In this document: positions 1 to 5,703 of the stretch, one piece after another
Numbering within the stretch: the first letter of the stretch is position 1
Layout: each line of letters begins with the position of its first letter
Assembly (NCBI GenBank): GCA_002376965.1
Contig: DFOV01000115.1
Location: 1-5,703, forward strand
Length of the DNA stretch: 5,703 nucleotides
Direction of reading: 5' to 3'
DNA from: Gammaproteobacteria bacterium UBA3532
GTDB lineage: Bacteria > Pseudomonadota > Gammaproteobacteria > Enterobacterales > UBA3532
Translations under genes and position numbers: made by a program
Notes under the pieces: generated by a model
The model's database searches: none
Told to the model about the DNA's origin: nothing
The model's input: the letters and a program-made list of their open reading frames with translations, nothing else

Positions 1-144
1 ATTCTGGCGATGAGCCAGTCCATGCGCCAAGTCGACATGCAGTTTATGATCGACGAAAGCAAATATGAGTTAGCGGTGAAAAGCCTGCATCAGTGCATGA
101 TTGAACCGCATAATCACGAGTATGCCATATGCGCAGCCGAATAA
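1..144 (+). CDS. ask: Aspartate kinase, C-terminal end (partial, ectoine-cluster type likely)
   Basis: The frame is open from the left edge and ends at TAA 142-144, giving the last 47 residues. They include SMRQVDMQFMIDE followed by YELAVKSLHQCMIEP and a tail ending ICAAE. The 'QVDMQF.. (D/E)..Y..A..(A/S)LH' pattern is the closing strand and helix of the C-terminal ACT domain of aspartate kinases, which phosphorylate L-aspartate in the first step of the aspartate-family pathway. From memory, the 'MRQVDMQF' wording and the short 'H.H..AIC' tail resemble Ask_Ect, the isoenzyme encoded beside ectABC that feeds aspartyl phosphate to ectoine synthesis. The catalytic domain is outside the window, so the subtype is inferred. 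The stop lies inside the next gene, so the two are probably translationally coupled. Alternative: a general LysC-type aspartokinase. Confidence 0.72.
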   Translation: MLAMSQSMRQVDMQFMIDESKYELAVKSLHQCMIEPHNHEYAICAAE

Positions 145-1037
145 GCTGGTGGGCACTAATGTGCCTGCTTTTACTCGTACTCCCTACCGAAGCCGCTCCT
201 GAAGCGGCTTCGGCGCAGGTGAACGATGAAAAAGCCCAGCAAACCATAGACTCCCTTGAAAAACCTCTTTACTCAGCATTTACCGAACGCTACATCCTCG
301 ACGAAATAAAGCAATTACGTATCGATGTCGAACGCAATCGAGCGCAATTCACCAAAGAGCTGGCTGAACGTGAAATGTCGCTTAGCGACCGCGCCGTCAC
401 CTATGCCACCGACACCGTGACCTATTTCTTTTATCTGATTGCCGCTGGCTCGTCGATTCTGGTTCTAATCGGCTGGAACTCCCTGCGAGATATCAAAGAA
501 AAAACCCACTCGATGGCCAATGAGCAAGTCAGCAAACTGGTCACCGAATATGAGAAGCGGCTAAAAGTTCTGGAAAAGGAACTACGCAAGAAAACAGCCG
601 ATATCAATGAAAACCGTATCGAAATCGAAAAAACCCAAGAATTGCATTCACTGTGGTTAAAAGCCGCTCAGGATCATATTCCCAGCAATAAAATCAATAT
701 CTATGACCAGATCCTGGCGTTAAACCCGCAAGATTGCGAAGCACTCACCTACAAAGCCGATGCGGTGCTGGAGCTGGCTGAACCACAATGGGCCAGCAAC
801 TTGTGCCATCAGGCACTGGCGATAGACCCAGACAACAGCCATGCTTTCTACCAGCTGGCCTGCGCTCAAACGGCTATGGGCTACCACGAAGAAGCGATTC
901 AATCACTGCGCGAAACCCTTAAACGCAGTGAGCACTATCGCGAAGAAATCGAAAACGATCCAGCATTGCGCCCGTTACGTGAAGCCAATGCACTGGATGA
1001 ACTCCTCTCACCCCAATCAATTAAGGACCAGCTATGA
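129..1037 (+). CDS. Membrane-anchored TPR protein with coiled coil
   Basis: 302 residues. A signal-like segment comes first (R2 and R4, hydrophobic 7-18, small residues to about A29). An extracytoplasmic helical region follows at about 30-97. A transmembrane helix spans about 98-116 (YFFYLIAAGSSILVLIGW), then a charged coiled coil at about 120-175. TPR-like repeats occupy about 188-265 ('ILALNPQDCEALTYKADAVL', then 'ALAIDPDN..AFYQLACAQ..MGYHEEAI'). The tail 'IENDPALRPLRE' matches the usual end of a TPR array. The layout suggests a periplasmic N-terminus and a cytoplasmic protein-binding domain. It overlaps the kinase stop by 16 bases and the symporter start by 4. ATG 129 is chosen because it gives a charged n-region, with a weak GAG at 118-120. 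ATG 159 (residue 11), behind a GGTGGG, is a possible alternative. The function is not recognised; a scaffold or regulator of the downstream transporter is only a guess. Confidence 0.85.
   Translation: MRSRISWWALMCLLLLVLPTEAAPEAASAQVNDEKAQQTIDSLEKPLYSAFTERYILDEIKQLRIDVERNRAQFTKELAEREMSLSDRAVTYATDTVTYFFYLIAAGSSILVLIGWNSLRDIKEKTHSMANEQVSKLVTEYEKRLKVLEKELRKKTADINENRIEIEKTQELHSLWLKAAQDHIPSNKINIYDQILALNPQDCEALTYKADAVLELAEPQWASNLCHQALAIDPDNSHAFYQLACAQTAMGYHEEAIQSLRETLKRSEHYREEIENDPALRPLREANALDELLSPQSIKDQL
187..213 (+). repeat. Perfect 11-bp GC-rich inverted repeat inside the TPR gene
   Basis: CCGAAGCCGCT (187-197) and AGCGGCTTCGG (203-213) are exact reverse complements separated by CCTGA. In mRNA this forms an 11-bp, mostly G:C hairpin starting 43 nt after the aspartate kinase stop. 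It encodes the low-complexity segment TEAAPEAASA at the signal-peptide end of the TPR protein. No U-run follows, so it is not a classical intrinsic terminator. An operon attenuating or mRNA-stabilising hairpin is possible. The repeat could also be a by-product of coding EAA twice. Confidence 0.6.
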
Positions 1038-2452
1038 TTGTCGGAAGCTTTATAGTTTTTCTTGTCGGCTTTTTACTTATCGGCGTACTGTCTGTTTTTC
1101 AGAGTAAAAAGGATACCAGTGATTATCTGGTTGCCGGTAAATCCGTCCCCGCCTGGCTGACCGGATTATCCGCCGTCGCCACCAATAACAGCGGCTTTAT
1201 GTTTATCGGCATGATCGGTGCCACCTATTCGATGGGGCTTTCCTCCATCTGGTTAATGATTGGCTGGATTATTGGTGATTTTATCGCCTCAATTCTCACC
1301 GTTAAACCCATTCGTGTCACTGCTGACTCGAGCAAGATTCACTCCTTTGGCGGATTGCTATCCCAGTGGCATGGCGGCGACTATAAAGTGCTACGGACAT
1401 TAATCGGTATCTTCACTGTCGTCTTCCTGTCAGTGTATGCCGCGGCTCAGCTTAAAGCTGGCTCCAAAGCTACCACCGTTCTTCTTGGCTGGGATACATC
1501 AACAGGGATCATCATCGGTGCAGTCATCGTTTTGGTCTACAGTGTATCAGGCGGACTACGCGCTTCGATTTGGACTGATGCCGCACAGGCGATGGTCATG
1601 ATTGTAGGTATGGCATTGCTCACGTATGGCGGTTTTTCTCTTGCCGGAGGCTGGGATCAAGCCGTTGTCGCCTGGCAGCAGGCCACGCCAACCTACCTTG
1701 ACCTGTTTCCCGACAAAGGTTTTCTCGGCATTGTTCTGTTTATTTTAGGCTGGGTATTTGGCGGCATGGCGGTGATTGGCCAACCCCATGTGGTCATTCG
1801 CTTTATCAGTCTGGATAGTCCCGAAAGTGTTAGCCGTATGCGATTTTACTATTACACCTGGTTCACCCTGTTTTATGGCGCAACCATTGTCGTCGGTATG
1901 CTAAGTCGCATCGTATTTCCCGAGTCAGGCCAATTTGATGCCGAGTTGGCACTACCCAAAATGGCCATGGAAATTCTACCGGATGTAATGGTCGGGCTGG
2001 TCTTGGCTGCGTTGTTTGCCGCCACCATGTCAACGGCCGACTCGTTGATCTTATCCTGTTCAGCTGCCATCAGTCGCGACTTTACCCAACTGAAAAAGCT
2101 GTCACTCTGGGGTGCCAAAACAGCCACGTTTACCATACTGGTCATAGCCTGCCTGATCGCTCTCACCGACAACAAGTCAGTCTTCGCTTTGGTACTGGAT
2201 GCCTGGGGTATGCTCGGCTCAGCCTTCGCCCCACTGATCATCGTCAAAGCCCTAGGCCACGACTGCTCACAACGCATGTCGGTCAGCATGATAGCCACCG
2301 GCCTTCTTACCTTCCTGGGTTGGCAATATGCCGGCCTAGGCGGACTGATCTACAGCGTCGGCCCAGGTATTGTTGCTGGATTGATATGTTTCGGGGGTTT
2401 CTGGATGCTTGGGCATTCGGAACGCGTTCCTGCGCCCGAGGGGGAGAGTTAG
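1034..2452 (+). CDS. Na+/solute symporter, SSS family (PutP-like)
   Basis: 472 residues, highly hydrophobic with about 12-13 membrane helices. It would couple inward Na+ flux to uptake of a small organic solute across the inner membrane. Family marks: 'DYLVAGKSVPAWLTGLSAVA' at 30-49 matches the start of PutP (DYILGGRS..). The conserved 'YSVSGGLRASIWTDAAQAMVMI' stretch spans 169-190. 'MSTADSLILSCSAAISRD' begins at M332, with S333/T334 at the positions of PutP S340/T341. At the PutP D55/S57 positions this protein has N51 and S53, so the ligand-binding serine is kept but the Na+-linked aspartate is not. It is somewhat shorter than PutP (about 500). The start ATG overlaps the TPR stop as ATGA and has a good AAGGA at 1023-1027. 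Proline, ectoine/hydroxyectoine or betaine are plausible substrates given a likely ectoine operon upstream; the sequence does not decide. Confidence 0.9.
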   Translation: MIVGSFIVFLVGFLLIGVLSVFQSKKDTSDYLVAGKSVPAWLTGLSAVATNNSGFMFIGMIGATYSMGLSSIWLMIGWIIGDFIASILTVKPIRVTADSSKIHSFGGLLSQWHGGDYKVLRTLIGIFTVVFLSVYAAAQLKAGSKATTVLLGWDTSTGIIIGAVIVLVYSVSGGLRASIWTDAAQAMVMIVGMALLTYGGFSLAGGWDQAVVAWQQATPTYLDLFPDKGFLGIVLFILGWVFGGMAVIGQPHVVIRFISLDSPESVSRMRFYYYTWFTLFYGATIVVGMLSRIVFPESGQFDAELALPKMAMEILPDVMVGLVLAALFAATMSTADSLILSCSAAISRDFTQLKKLSLWGAKTATFTILVIACLIALTDNKSVFALVLDAWGMLGSAFAPLIIVKALGHDCSQRMSVSMIATGLLTFLGWQYAGLGGLIYSVGPGIVAGLICFGGFWMLGHSERVPAPEGES

Positions 2453-2579
2453 TCGGACAGACCAACACTGACGCTACTCACTCGAACAATGGTAGGGCCT
2501 CGTTTCTTTGAAAACTGGCGTGTATGTTGAAGCATTTCATGAGAATATTTTGGTTCAAATAATATCCGTGAGCGAAAAC

Positions 2580-3626
2580 ATGCGCGCTAGAAACTCCAAA
2601 CGAATCTTTGAACTAAAACACTGCCTGATTACTGCTTGTTTGTTGGTTCCTTCGCTTTTTACGGCTGATAGGGCTGAAGCATCTTCCTCAAAACAGCAAG
2701 CAGATATTGTTAGAACAATTGAACAAAACCAAAATGCAATCCTGAGCGGTGATATCGAGACATATATATCATCACTGGTTTCAAGCTCGGCTGCAGAACT
2801 TGGTAGTAAGCTAAAATCCTTAGCCACTGCTGAAAACAAGTTAAAGATATTTCCATTTCATAGTGCTACATGGTTGCCAATTGGAATGCGATACCAACAA
2901 GTAGCCGATGATTCCGACGAACAAATCGGAAAGAAGGCTCTTGCGCGAATTGCAAGTCAAGTAAAGCGGCAGCTCAATCATGCCGATAAGTTTGTCCAGT
3001 TCAAGTTCGAACCTGTGTCAGTTACCGCTACTTCCTCTAACAAAATGCTCGTTGCTGGGTATGGAACTACCACAGTCACAAACAACCCTGCCCCAATGAC
3101 CAGTCTATTTTTGACAGAGGTATCAAGTGAGAAGGGTCGTTGGAGAGTACATCTGGCTCCAGGGCTCCTAAGCCAAATAGACTTCTATCAAGGAGATCTC
3201 ATCTCCTCAGGAATACAAAAACTAGCAGATAAATCTATTAGTGAATGCAGTGTTTGGGGCTACTTAACAATAGATAAGGAAGCAAATTATTCCCAGCAAA
3301 GAGATTTTATAACCTCAATACAAAACGACTGGAAAAATAAGAAGAAGCTGGCCACAGATTACGGAGAGCCGAATGATTTAGAGGCGTTCTATTATCCAGA
3401 AATAGCTAACGACACTTGGCAAGCTATCAAGCTAGGCAAAAACATGGATGAAAAAGTTTACCTAGCCACGTCCATTTGTGTTGCCAGTTATTTTGGACTA
3501 CCCCTACAAACAGCAAACTCAGCAATCAATAATTGCAAGCCTGATAAAACTCGTGGAAGGGTAGAAAGCTTCGGGTGTTTATCTAAGCAGTTAGGTTCAA
3601 TTAAGCGCCAAGAGTTAACCAAATAA
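2580..3626 (+). CDS. Secreted protein of unknown function
   Basis: 348 residues from ATG 2580. This start is chosen because it gives a standard signal peptide: basic MRARNSKR, hydrophobic CLITACLLVPSLF, likely cleavage AEA|SSS after residue 34. GTGAG lies 7 bases upstream. The frame is open further, to GTG 2568 and TTG 2508, but those starts only add a non-signal leader. The mature protein starts with a helical stretch (IVRTIEQNQNAILSGDIETYISSL) and a later 'KGRWRVHLAPGL', weakly suggesting an NTF2-like fold. All four mature cysteines (C223, C300, C319, C333) are in the last third, which suits one or two disulfides in the periplasm or outside. I do not recognise the family. It is richer in A+T than its neighbours (2701-2760 has 22 G+C of 60, versus 31 of 60 in 1681-1740) and has no same-strand partner after the 127-base gap, so it may be acquired. 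No convincing promoter is visible in 2453-2579. Confidence 0.8.
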   Translation: MRARNSKRIFELKHCLITACLLVPSLFTADRAEASSSKQQADIVRTIEQNQNAILSGDIETYISSLVSSSAAELGSKLKSLATAENKLKIFPFHSATWLPIGMRYQQVADDSDEQIGKKALARIASQVKRQLNHADKFVQFKFEPVSVTATSSNKMLVAGYGTTTVTNNPAPMTSLFLTEVSSEKGRWRVHLAPGLLSQIDFYQGDLISSGIQKLADKSISECSVWGYLTIDKEANYSQQRDFITSIQNDWKNKKKLATDYGEPNDLEAFYYPEIANDTWQAIKLGKNMDEKVYLATSICVASYFGLPLQTANSAINNCKPDKTRGRVESFGCLSKQLGSIKRQELTK

Positions 3627-3635
3627 GCCTTATTT
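3621..3635. terminator. Weak A/T inverted repeat at the convergent gene ends
   Basis: AAATAA (3621-3626), GCC, TTATTT (3630-3635) followed by further T is an inverted repeat exactly at the junction of two convergent stop codons. As RNA from the plus strand it has a U-rich tail, the right layout for a terminator. The stem is only six A:U pairs with a 3-nt loop, too weak for confident intrinsic termination. No better terminator is seen for either gene. Confidence 0.2.
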
Positions 3636-3636
3636 T

Positions 3637-4227
3637 TCAATATGCACTCTTCAAAACCAAAGCCCCCATCATGCAACAAACGGCAGTGATCCAGGAGCCA
3701 ATCACTCTTACCCCGATTTGCTGCCACACTCGCTTATTGAAGAAAGCGGCAATTAGCGTGGCATATACGATGGGTAGAATTAGCCCTAACACTACGCCAA
3801 CTTTGTAGCTTAACTGCGCATGACCTGTTTGTATAAGAGAAGGGAGTGTCGATCCGGCAACCGCGCCTCCCGATAAGGTTAACAGCACGCAAAATGATGC
3901 TGGTAGTCTGGAGGTTGCTGCCAGCACTAACGACATCACCGCAGTAGTCGTCAATACCAATAACTCCAGATTCGAAGCTGGAAAGTAGTTAGCGACGATG
4001 CCGCCCGAAGCCATGGCGATACAAAAGGTTATAGCAAATATTTTATCCTGACCAAGATTCTGTCGCCCTAATATTAGACCAAGGGTTACCAGCATTAACT
4101 GCTGTGGGATTGCTGATAGCCCTGTCAGAATCCCTTCATTTAGGGAGGATATAAGGCTTTGCTCGCCATGAGCCAACACAGGCCCTGGAGAACAAACAGT
4201 GAGTATGACAAGCAAGCGCCACAGCAA
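3637..4227 (-). CDS. Degenerate HupE/UreJ-like membrane protein (paralogue of upstream HupE)
   Basis: 196 residues. Signal peptide MLWRLLVILTVCSPGPVLA, mature protein starting H20-G21, then about six membrane helices. Length, helix order and short motifs follow the neighbouring HupE almost without gaps. G32-I-L-T-G-L-S-A-I-P-Q-Q pairs with GFLHPLLGWDHV, so HupE H38, D44 and H45 become T35, P41 and Q42. LSGGAVAGSTLP (118-129) pairs with VFHGYAHGLELP, so H128, H132 and E135 become G120, A124 and T127 while G121, G125, L128 and P129 stay. It therefore looks like a HupE-fold protein without the metal-binding side chains, perhaps a partner subunit of HupE or a diverged copy with a new substrate. 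The TTG start lies 5 bases after the hupE stop with no clear Shine-Dalgarno; no ATG or GTG is in frame nearby, and the signal peptide fits, so translation is probably coupled to hupE. Confidence 0.78.
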   Translation of the reverse strand: MLWRLLVILTVCSPGPVLAHGEQSLISSLNEGILTGLSAIPQQLMLVTLGLILGRQNLGQDKIFAITFCIAMASGGIVANYFPASNLELLVLTTTAVMSLVLAATSRLPASFCVLLTLSGGAVAGSTLPSLIQTGHAQLSYKVGVVLGLILPIVYATLIAAFFNKRVWQQIGVRVIGSWITAVCCMMGALVLKSAY

Positions 4228-4232
4228 AAGGG

Positions 4233-4820
4233 CTATACCATCCCGGTTAAAAAGCCAACACCAGCCAAGGCAATAATGCCTCCACCAGCACGAATGGCGA
4301 CTTTTCCGGCGGGCCAGCGCACCAGCAGACCAAAGCCAATACCGACCAAGTGCAACAATCCAGTGGCGACGACAAAGCCAACGCTATAAGTGATAGGGCT
4401 TACTGAATTCGGCAGCTCCAGACCATGAGCATAACCGTGGAAAACAGCGAAGCTGGCAACAATAACAGCCGCTACCCACAGCGGCGCTCGGGTGGCAAAG
4501 GCAACCATCGCACCGAGTACAATCGCCGAAACTGCAATACCGGCTTCGACGGCGGGGAGGGGAAGCCCCAACACTCCATAGGCACCGCCCAAAGCCATAA
4601 TCATAGGAAACACCACAGGCAGCACCCACAGAGAAGGCTTACCTAAAAATGCGCCCCACAAGCCAACAGCGACCATAGCAGCGACATGATCCCAACCCAA
4701 TAGCGGGTGCAAAAACCCGCTGATCAGGCCACCACTGATTCCCGCGCCATCATGGGCATTGGCAACCCCAACACTCCCAACGCTAAGGAGCACCACCAAC
4801 AACGCTTGTAATTTTCCCAT
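4233..4820 (-). CDS. hupE: HupE/UreJ family nickel/cobalt permease
   Basis: 195 residues. Signal peptide MGKLQALLVVLLSVGSVGVANA is cleaved before H23-D24-G25; six membrane helices follow. Both family signatures are complete: HX5DH (H38, D44, H45 in GFLHPLLGWDHV) and FHGYAHGLE (127-135). H157 in a later helix is another possible ligand. HupE/UreJ proteins (PF04955) are inner-membrane transporters encoded with hydrogenase or urease genes and move nickel, in some members cobalt, into the cell. No hydrogenase, urease, Ni-SOD or cobalamin gene is visible here, so the user of the metal is unknown. ATG 4820 is preferred to the in-frame GTG at 4829: GAGG (4832-4829) lies 8 bases before the ATG, while the GTG overlaps that site. 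The gene follows a structured intergenic leader and is followed after 5 bases by a degenerate copy of itself. Confidence 0.92.
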   Translation of the reverse strand: MGKLQALLVVLLSVGSVGVANAHDGAGISGGLISGFLHPLLGWDHVAAMVAVGLWGAFLGKPSLWVLPVVFPMIMALGGAYGVLGLPLPAVEAGIAVSAIVLGAMVAFATRAPLWVAAVIVASFAVFHGYAHGLELPNSVSPITYSVGFVVATGLLHLVGIGFGLLVRWPAGKVAIRAGGGIIALAGVGFLTGMV

Positions 4821-4828
4821 CTCAATCA

Positions 4829-4832
4829 CCTC
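4829..4832 (-). promoter_or_regulatory. hupE: Shine-Dalgarno of hupE (decides the start)
   Basis: Minus-strand GAGG is followed by an 8-base spacer and then ATG at 4820-4818. The same site overlaps the in-frame GTG at 4829, leaving it no upstream spacer. This supports the ATG and the 195-residue product. Confidence 0.7.
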
Positions 4833-4840
4833 GTAAAGTA

Positions 4841-4912
4841 CTGGATTAAACCAAAAGCATAGCGAATACTACCCGCTACGAGTTAACTATTCTATGCCTT
4901 GGATCAATCCAG
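4841..4912 (-). ncRNA. Long structured RNA hairpin in the leader of hupE
   Basis: Read on the minus strand, arm 4912-4892 pairs with arm 4862-4841. I count 18 Watson-Crick pairs, two G:U pairs, one U:U mismatch and one bulged U. Inside it, 4891-4888 pairs with 4868-4865 (AAUA/UAUU) after a 2-nt bulge. The tip ACUCG (4883-4879), loop UAG, CGGGU (4875-4871) adds five pairs including one U:G. On the opposite strand the three wobbles would be A:C mismatches, so the fold is specific to minus-strand RNA. It starts 5 bases after the beta-helix gene stop and ends 8 bases before the hupE Shine-Dalgarno. UACUUUAC follows rather than a U-run, so it is not a standard terminator. Possible roles are a cis-regulatory leader, an RNase III-type processing site, or a stabiliser separating expression of the two genes. 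I do not recognise a known riboswitch class. Confidence 0.6.
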
Positions 4913-4917
4913 CACCG

Positions 4918-5703
4918 CTAACTTCCGGGCGCCAGCGGTGGTGAAAGCGGCTCGGGATTACGCAATACCTGCCAGATCGGGTCAGGAAGCGACGGGAAGC
5001 AGTTACCAAGCGTTTCTGGTGAATATTGGTTATCAATACAGCTGAAATAAGCACCACGCGCATTGATATCGACCGTGTTTTGCCCCGCTTCGTTTTCGAA
5101 TTGGTTTTTCGACACCATGACATCAACCGCCAGCGCTTCGGCACCAGAGCCAGCCACGATATTGGTCTGATACTTTGGCCCGCCCGGCTGCGAACCTGCG
5201 ACTGTTGCATCGCCAATCCGGTTGCCTTGAGTCACTTGATAGCGTGATACATGGATATAGGCACCACTATTCCAATTGCTGGTACCATTGCCATAAGAAG
5301 CATCGGCTCGGGTGCGTCCTTCAATATCCTGATCAAACGTAGCAGGTCGTTGTGGATCGGTTTGCCATTCCTGACTACCTGGCCCGCCCCGGCAAACGCG
5401 AGTGGTGATTTTTTGCTTGCTCGACGCATAGTGCTCACCGGCAAAATGGTTGCGCATGATATTAAATCGATACCAGCCCATCACCCGTAGATTATGCTCA
5501 AAGGCCTTACGAATGTATGAATCGACCAGACCGACATAGTTGGTCATGCCACAACCGATAGCGCCAATATTAAGCGCCATGCCGCCAGTTTCGGCATTGT
5601 CGCCGCCCACCATTTCTACTTTGGATAGGTACGCGCCTTTAGGAAAAGGCACCATGTCACAAGGTAAACCTTTGCCCGTTGCTTCAGGAAAGTCGTAACA
5701 ATA
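4918..5703 (-). CDS. Secreted right-handed parallel beta-helix protein, C-terminal part (partial)
   Basis: The frame runs from the right edge to TAG at 4920-4918, giving the last 261 residues; the start is outside the window. ATG 5655 is internal, because 16 in-frame codons (YCYDFPEATG...) precede it without a stop. Repeated short strands ending in Asn-rich turns (ALNIGAIGCGMTN, LRVMGWYRFNIMRNHF, AYIHVSRYQVTQGNRIG, DVMVSKNQFENE, GAYFSCIDNQYS) are typical rungs of pectin-lyase-like parallel beta-helices. Six cysteines in the visible part point to an exported, disulfide-bonded protein. Such folds occur in polysaccharide lyases, hydrolases and adhesins. No catalytic signature of a named PL or GH family is recognised, so the substrate is unknown. 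The tail after the last rung is proline-rich (LRNPEPLSPPLAPGS). It lies 97 bases upstream of hupE on the same strand, with a hairpin between them. Confidence 0.7.
   Translation of the reverse strand, partial: YCYDFPEATGKGLPCDMVPFPKGAYLSKVEMVGGDNAETGGMALNIGAIGCGMTNYVGLVDSYIRKAFEHNLRVMGWYRFNIMRNHFAGEHYASSKQKITTRVCRGGPGSQEWQTDPQRPATFDQDIEGRTRADASYGNGTSNWNSGAYIHVSRYQVTQGNRIGDATVAGSQPGGPKYQTNIVAGSGAEALAVDVMVSKNQFENEAGQNTVDINARGAYFSCIDNQYSPETLGNCFPSLPDPIWQVLRNPEPLSPPLAPGS

Noticed and set aside
1873..2298. 141-codon open frame on the minus strand inside the symporter gene
   Set aside because: It is an antisense shadow of a clearly conserved SSS gene, with no family features of its own.
2419..2430. 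12-bp perfect palindrome GGAACGCGTTCC near the end of the symporter gene
   Set aside because: It lies in coding sequence, has no second copy in the window and no nearby promoter; it is best treated as chance.
2508..2579. N-terminal extension of the secreted protein to TTG 2508
   Set aside because: The added 24 residues precede a proper signal peptide that starts at ATG 2580 with a spaced GTGAG.
3191..3207. 7-bp inverted repeat AGGAGAT/ATCTCCT with a 3-nt loop
   Set aside because: It is short and in the middle of a coding region, with no T-run or regulatory context.
4702..4721. 7-bp inverted repeat AGCGGGT/ACCCGCT in hupE
   Set aside because: It falls on the codons for the conserved SGFLHPL stretch, so protein constraint explains the sequence.
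4841..4912. Leader inverted repeat as a MITE or transposon terminal repeat
   Set aside because: No flanking target-site duplication is visible, there is no second copy in the window, and the wobble pairs fit an RNA hairpin better.
4913..4940. CACCGCT/AGCGGTG inverted repeat at the end of the beta-helix gene, considered as its terminator
   Set aside because: A 7-bp stem with a 14-nt loop, mostly inside the coding region and without a U-tract, is not convincing.
5026..5490. Open frames on the plus strand and in other minus frames across the beta-helix gene
   Set aside because: They overlap a frame with clear beta-helix repeats and have no ribosome sites or recognisable motifs.

Overview
The window looks like a chromosomal segment of a marine or halotolerant gammaproteobacterium. 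Support for this is indirect: the C-terminal end of an aspartate kinase resembling the ectoine-cluster type (Ask_Ect), a Na+/solute symporter behind it, HupE-type metal permeases, and a secreted beta-helix protein. No rRNA, tRNA, CRISPR array, transposase or phage gene is seen, and there is no gene-free stretch over 300 bases.

Left block, plus strand (1-2452): the tail of an aspartate kinase overlaps by 16 bases a membrane-anchored TPR protein. That gene overlaps by 4 bases (ATGA) a PutP-like Na+/solute symporter. The three are packed as one operon. If the kinase is Ask_Ect, ectA/B/C should lie just outside the left edge, and the symporter is plausibly a compatible-solute uptake system; that is inference. 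A perfect 11-bp GC-rich hairpin sits 43 bases after the kinase stop, inside the TPR gene.

Middle (2453-3636): after a 127-base gap comes one orphan plus-strand gene for a secreted protein of unknown function. It is visibly richer in A+T than its neighbours and looks like an accessory insertion. It converges on the next gene with only 10 bases between the two stop codons.

Right block, minus strand (5703 to 3637): the C-terminal 261 residues of a secreted parallel beta-helix protein, a 97-base gap, a canonical HupE/UreJ metal permease, then a second HupE-fold protein 5 bases further on. The second protein aligns with HupE but has lost nearly all of its metal-binding signature residues. The gap upstream of hupE is almost filled by a 72-nt imperfect hairpin with three G:U pairs that form only in minus-strand RNA. 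It ends 8 bases before the hupE Shine-Dalgarno. The structured leader plus the intact/degenerate HupE pair is the most interesting unit here. No nickel or cobalt enzyme is visible in the window to name the metal's user.
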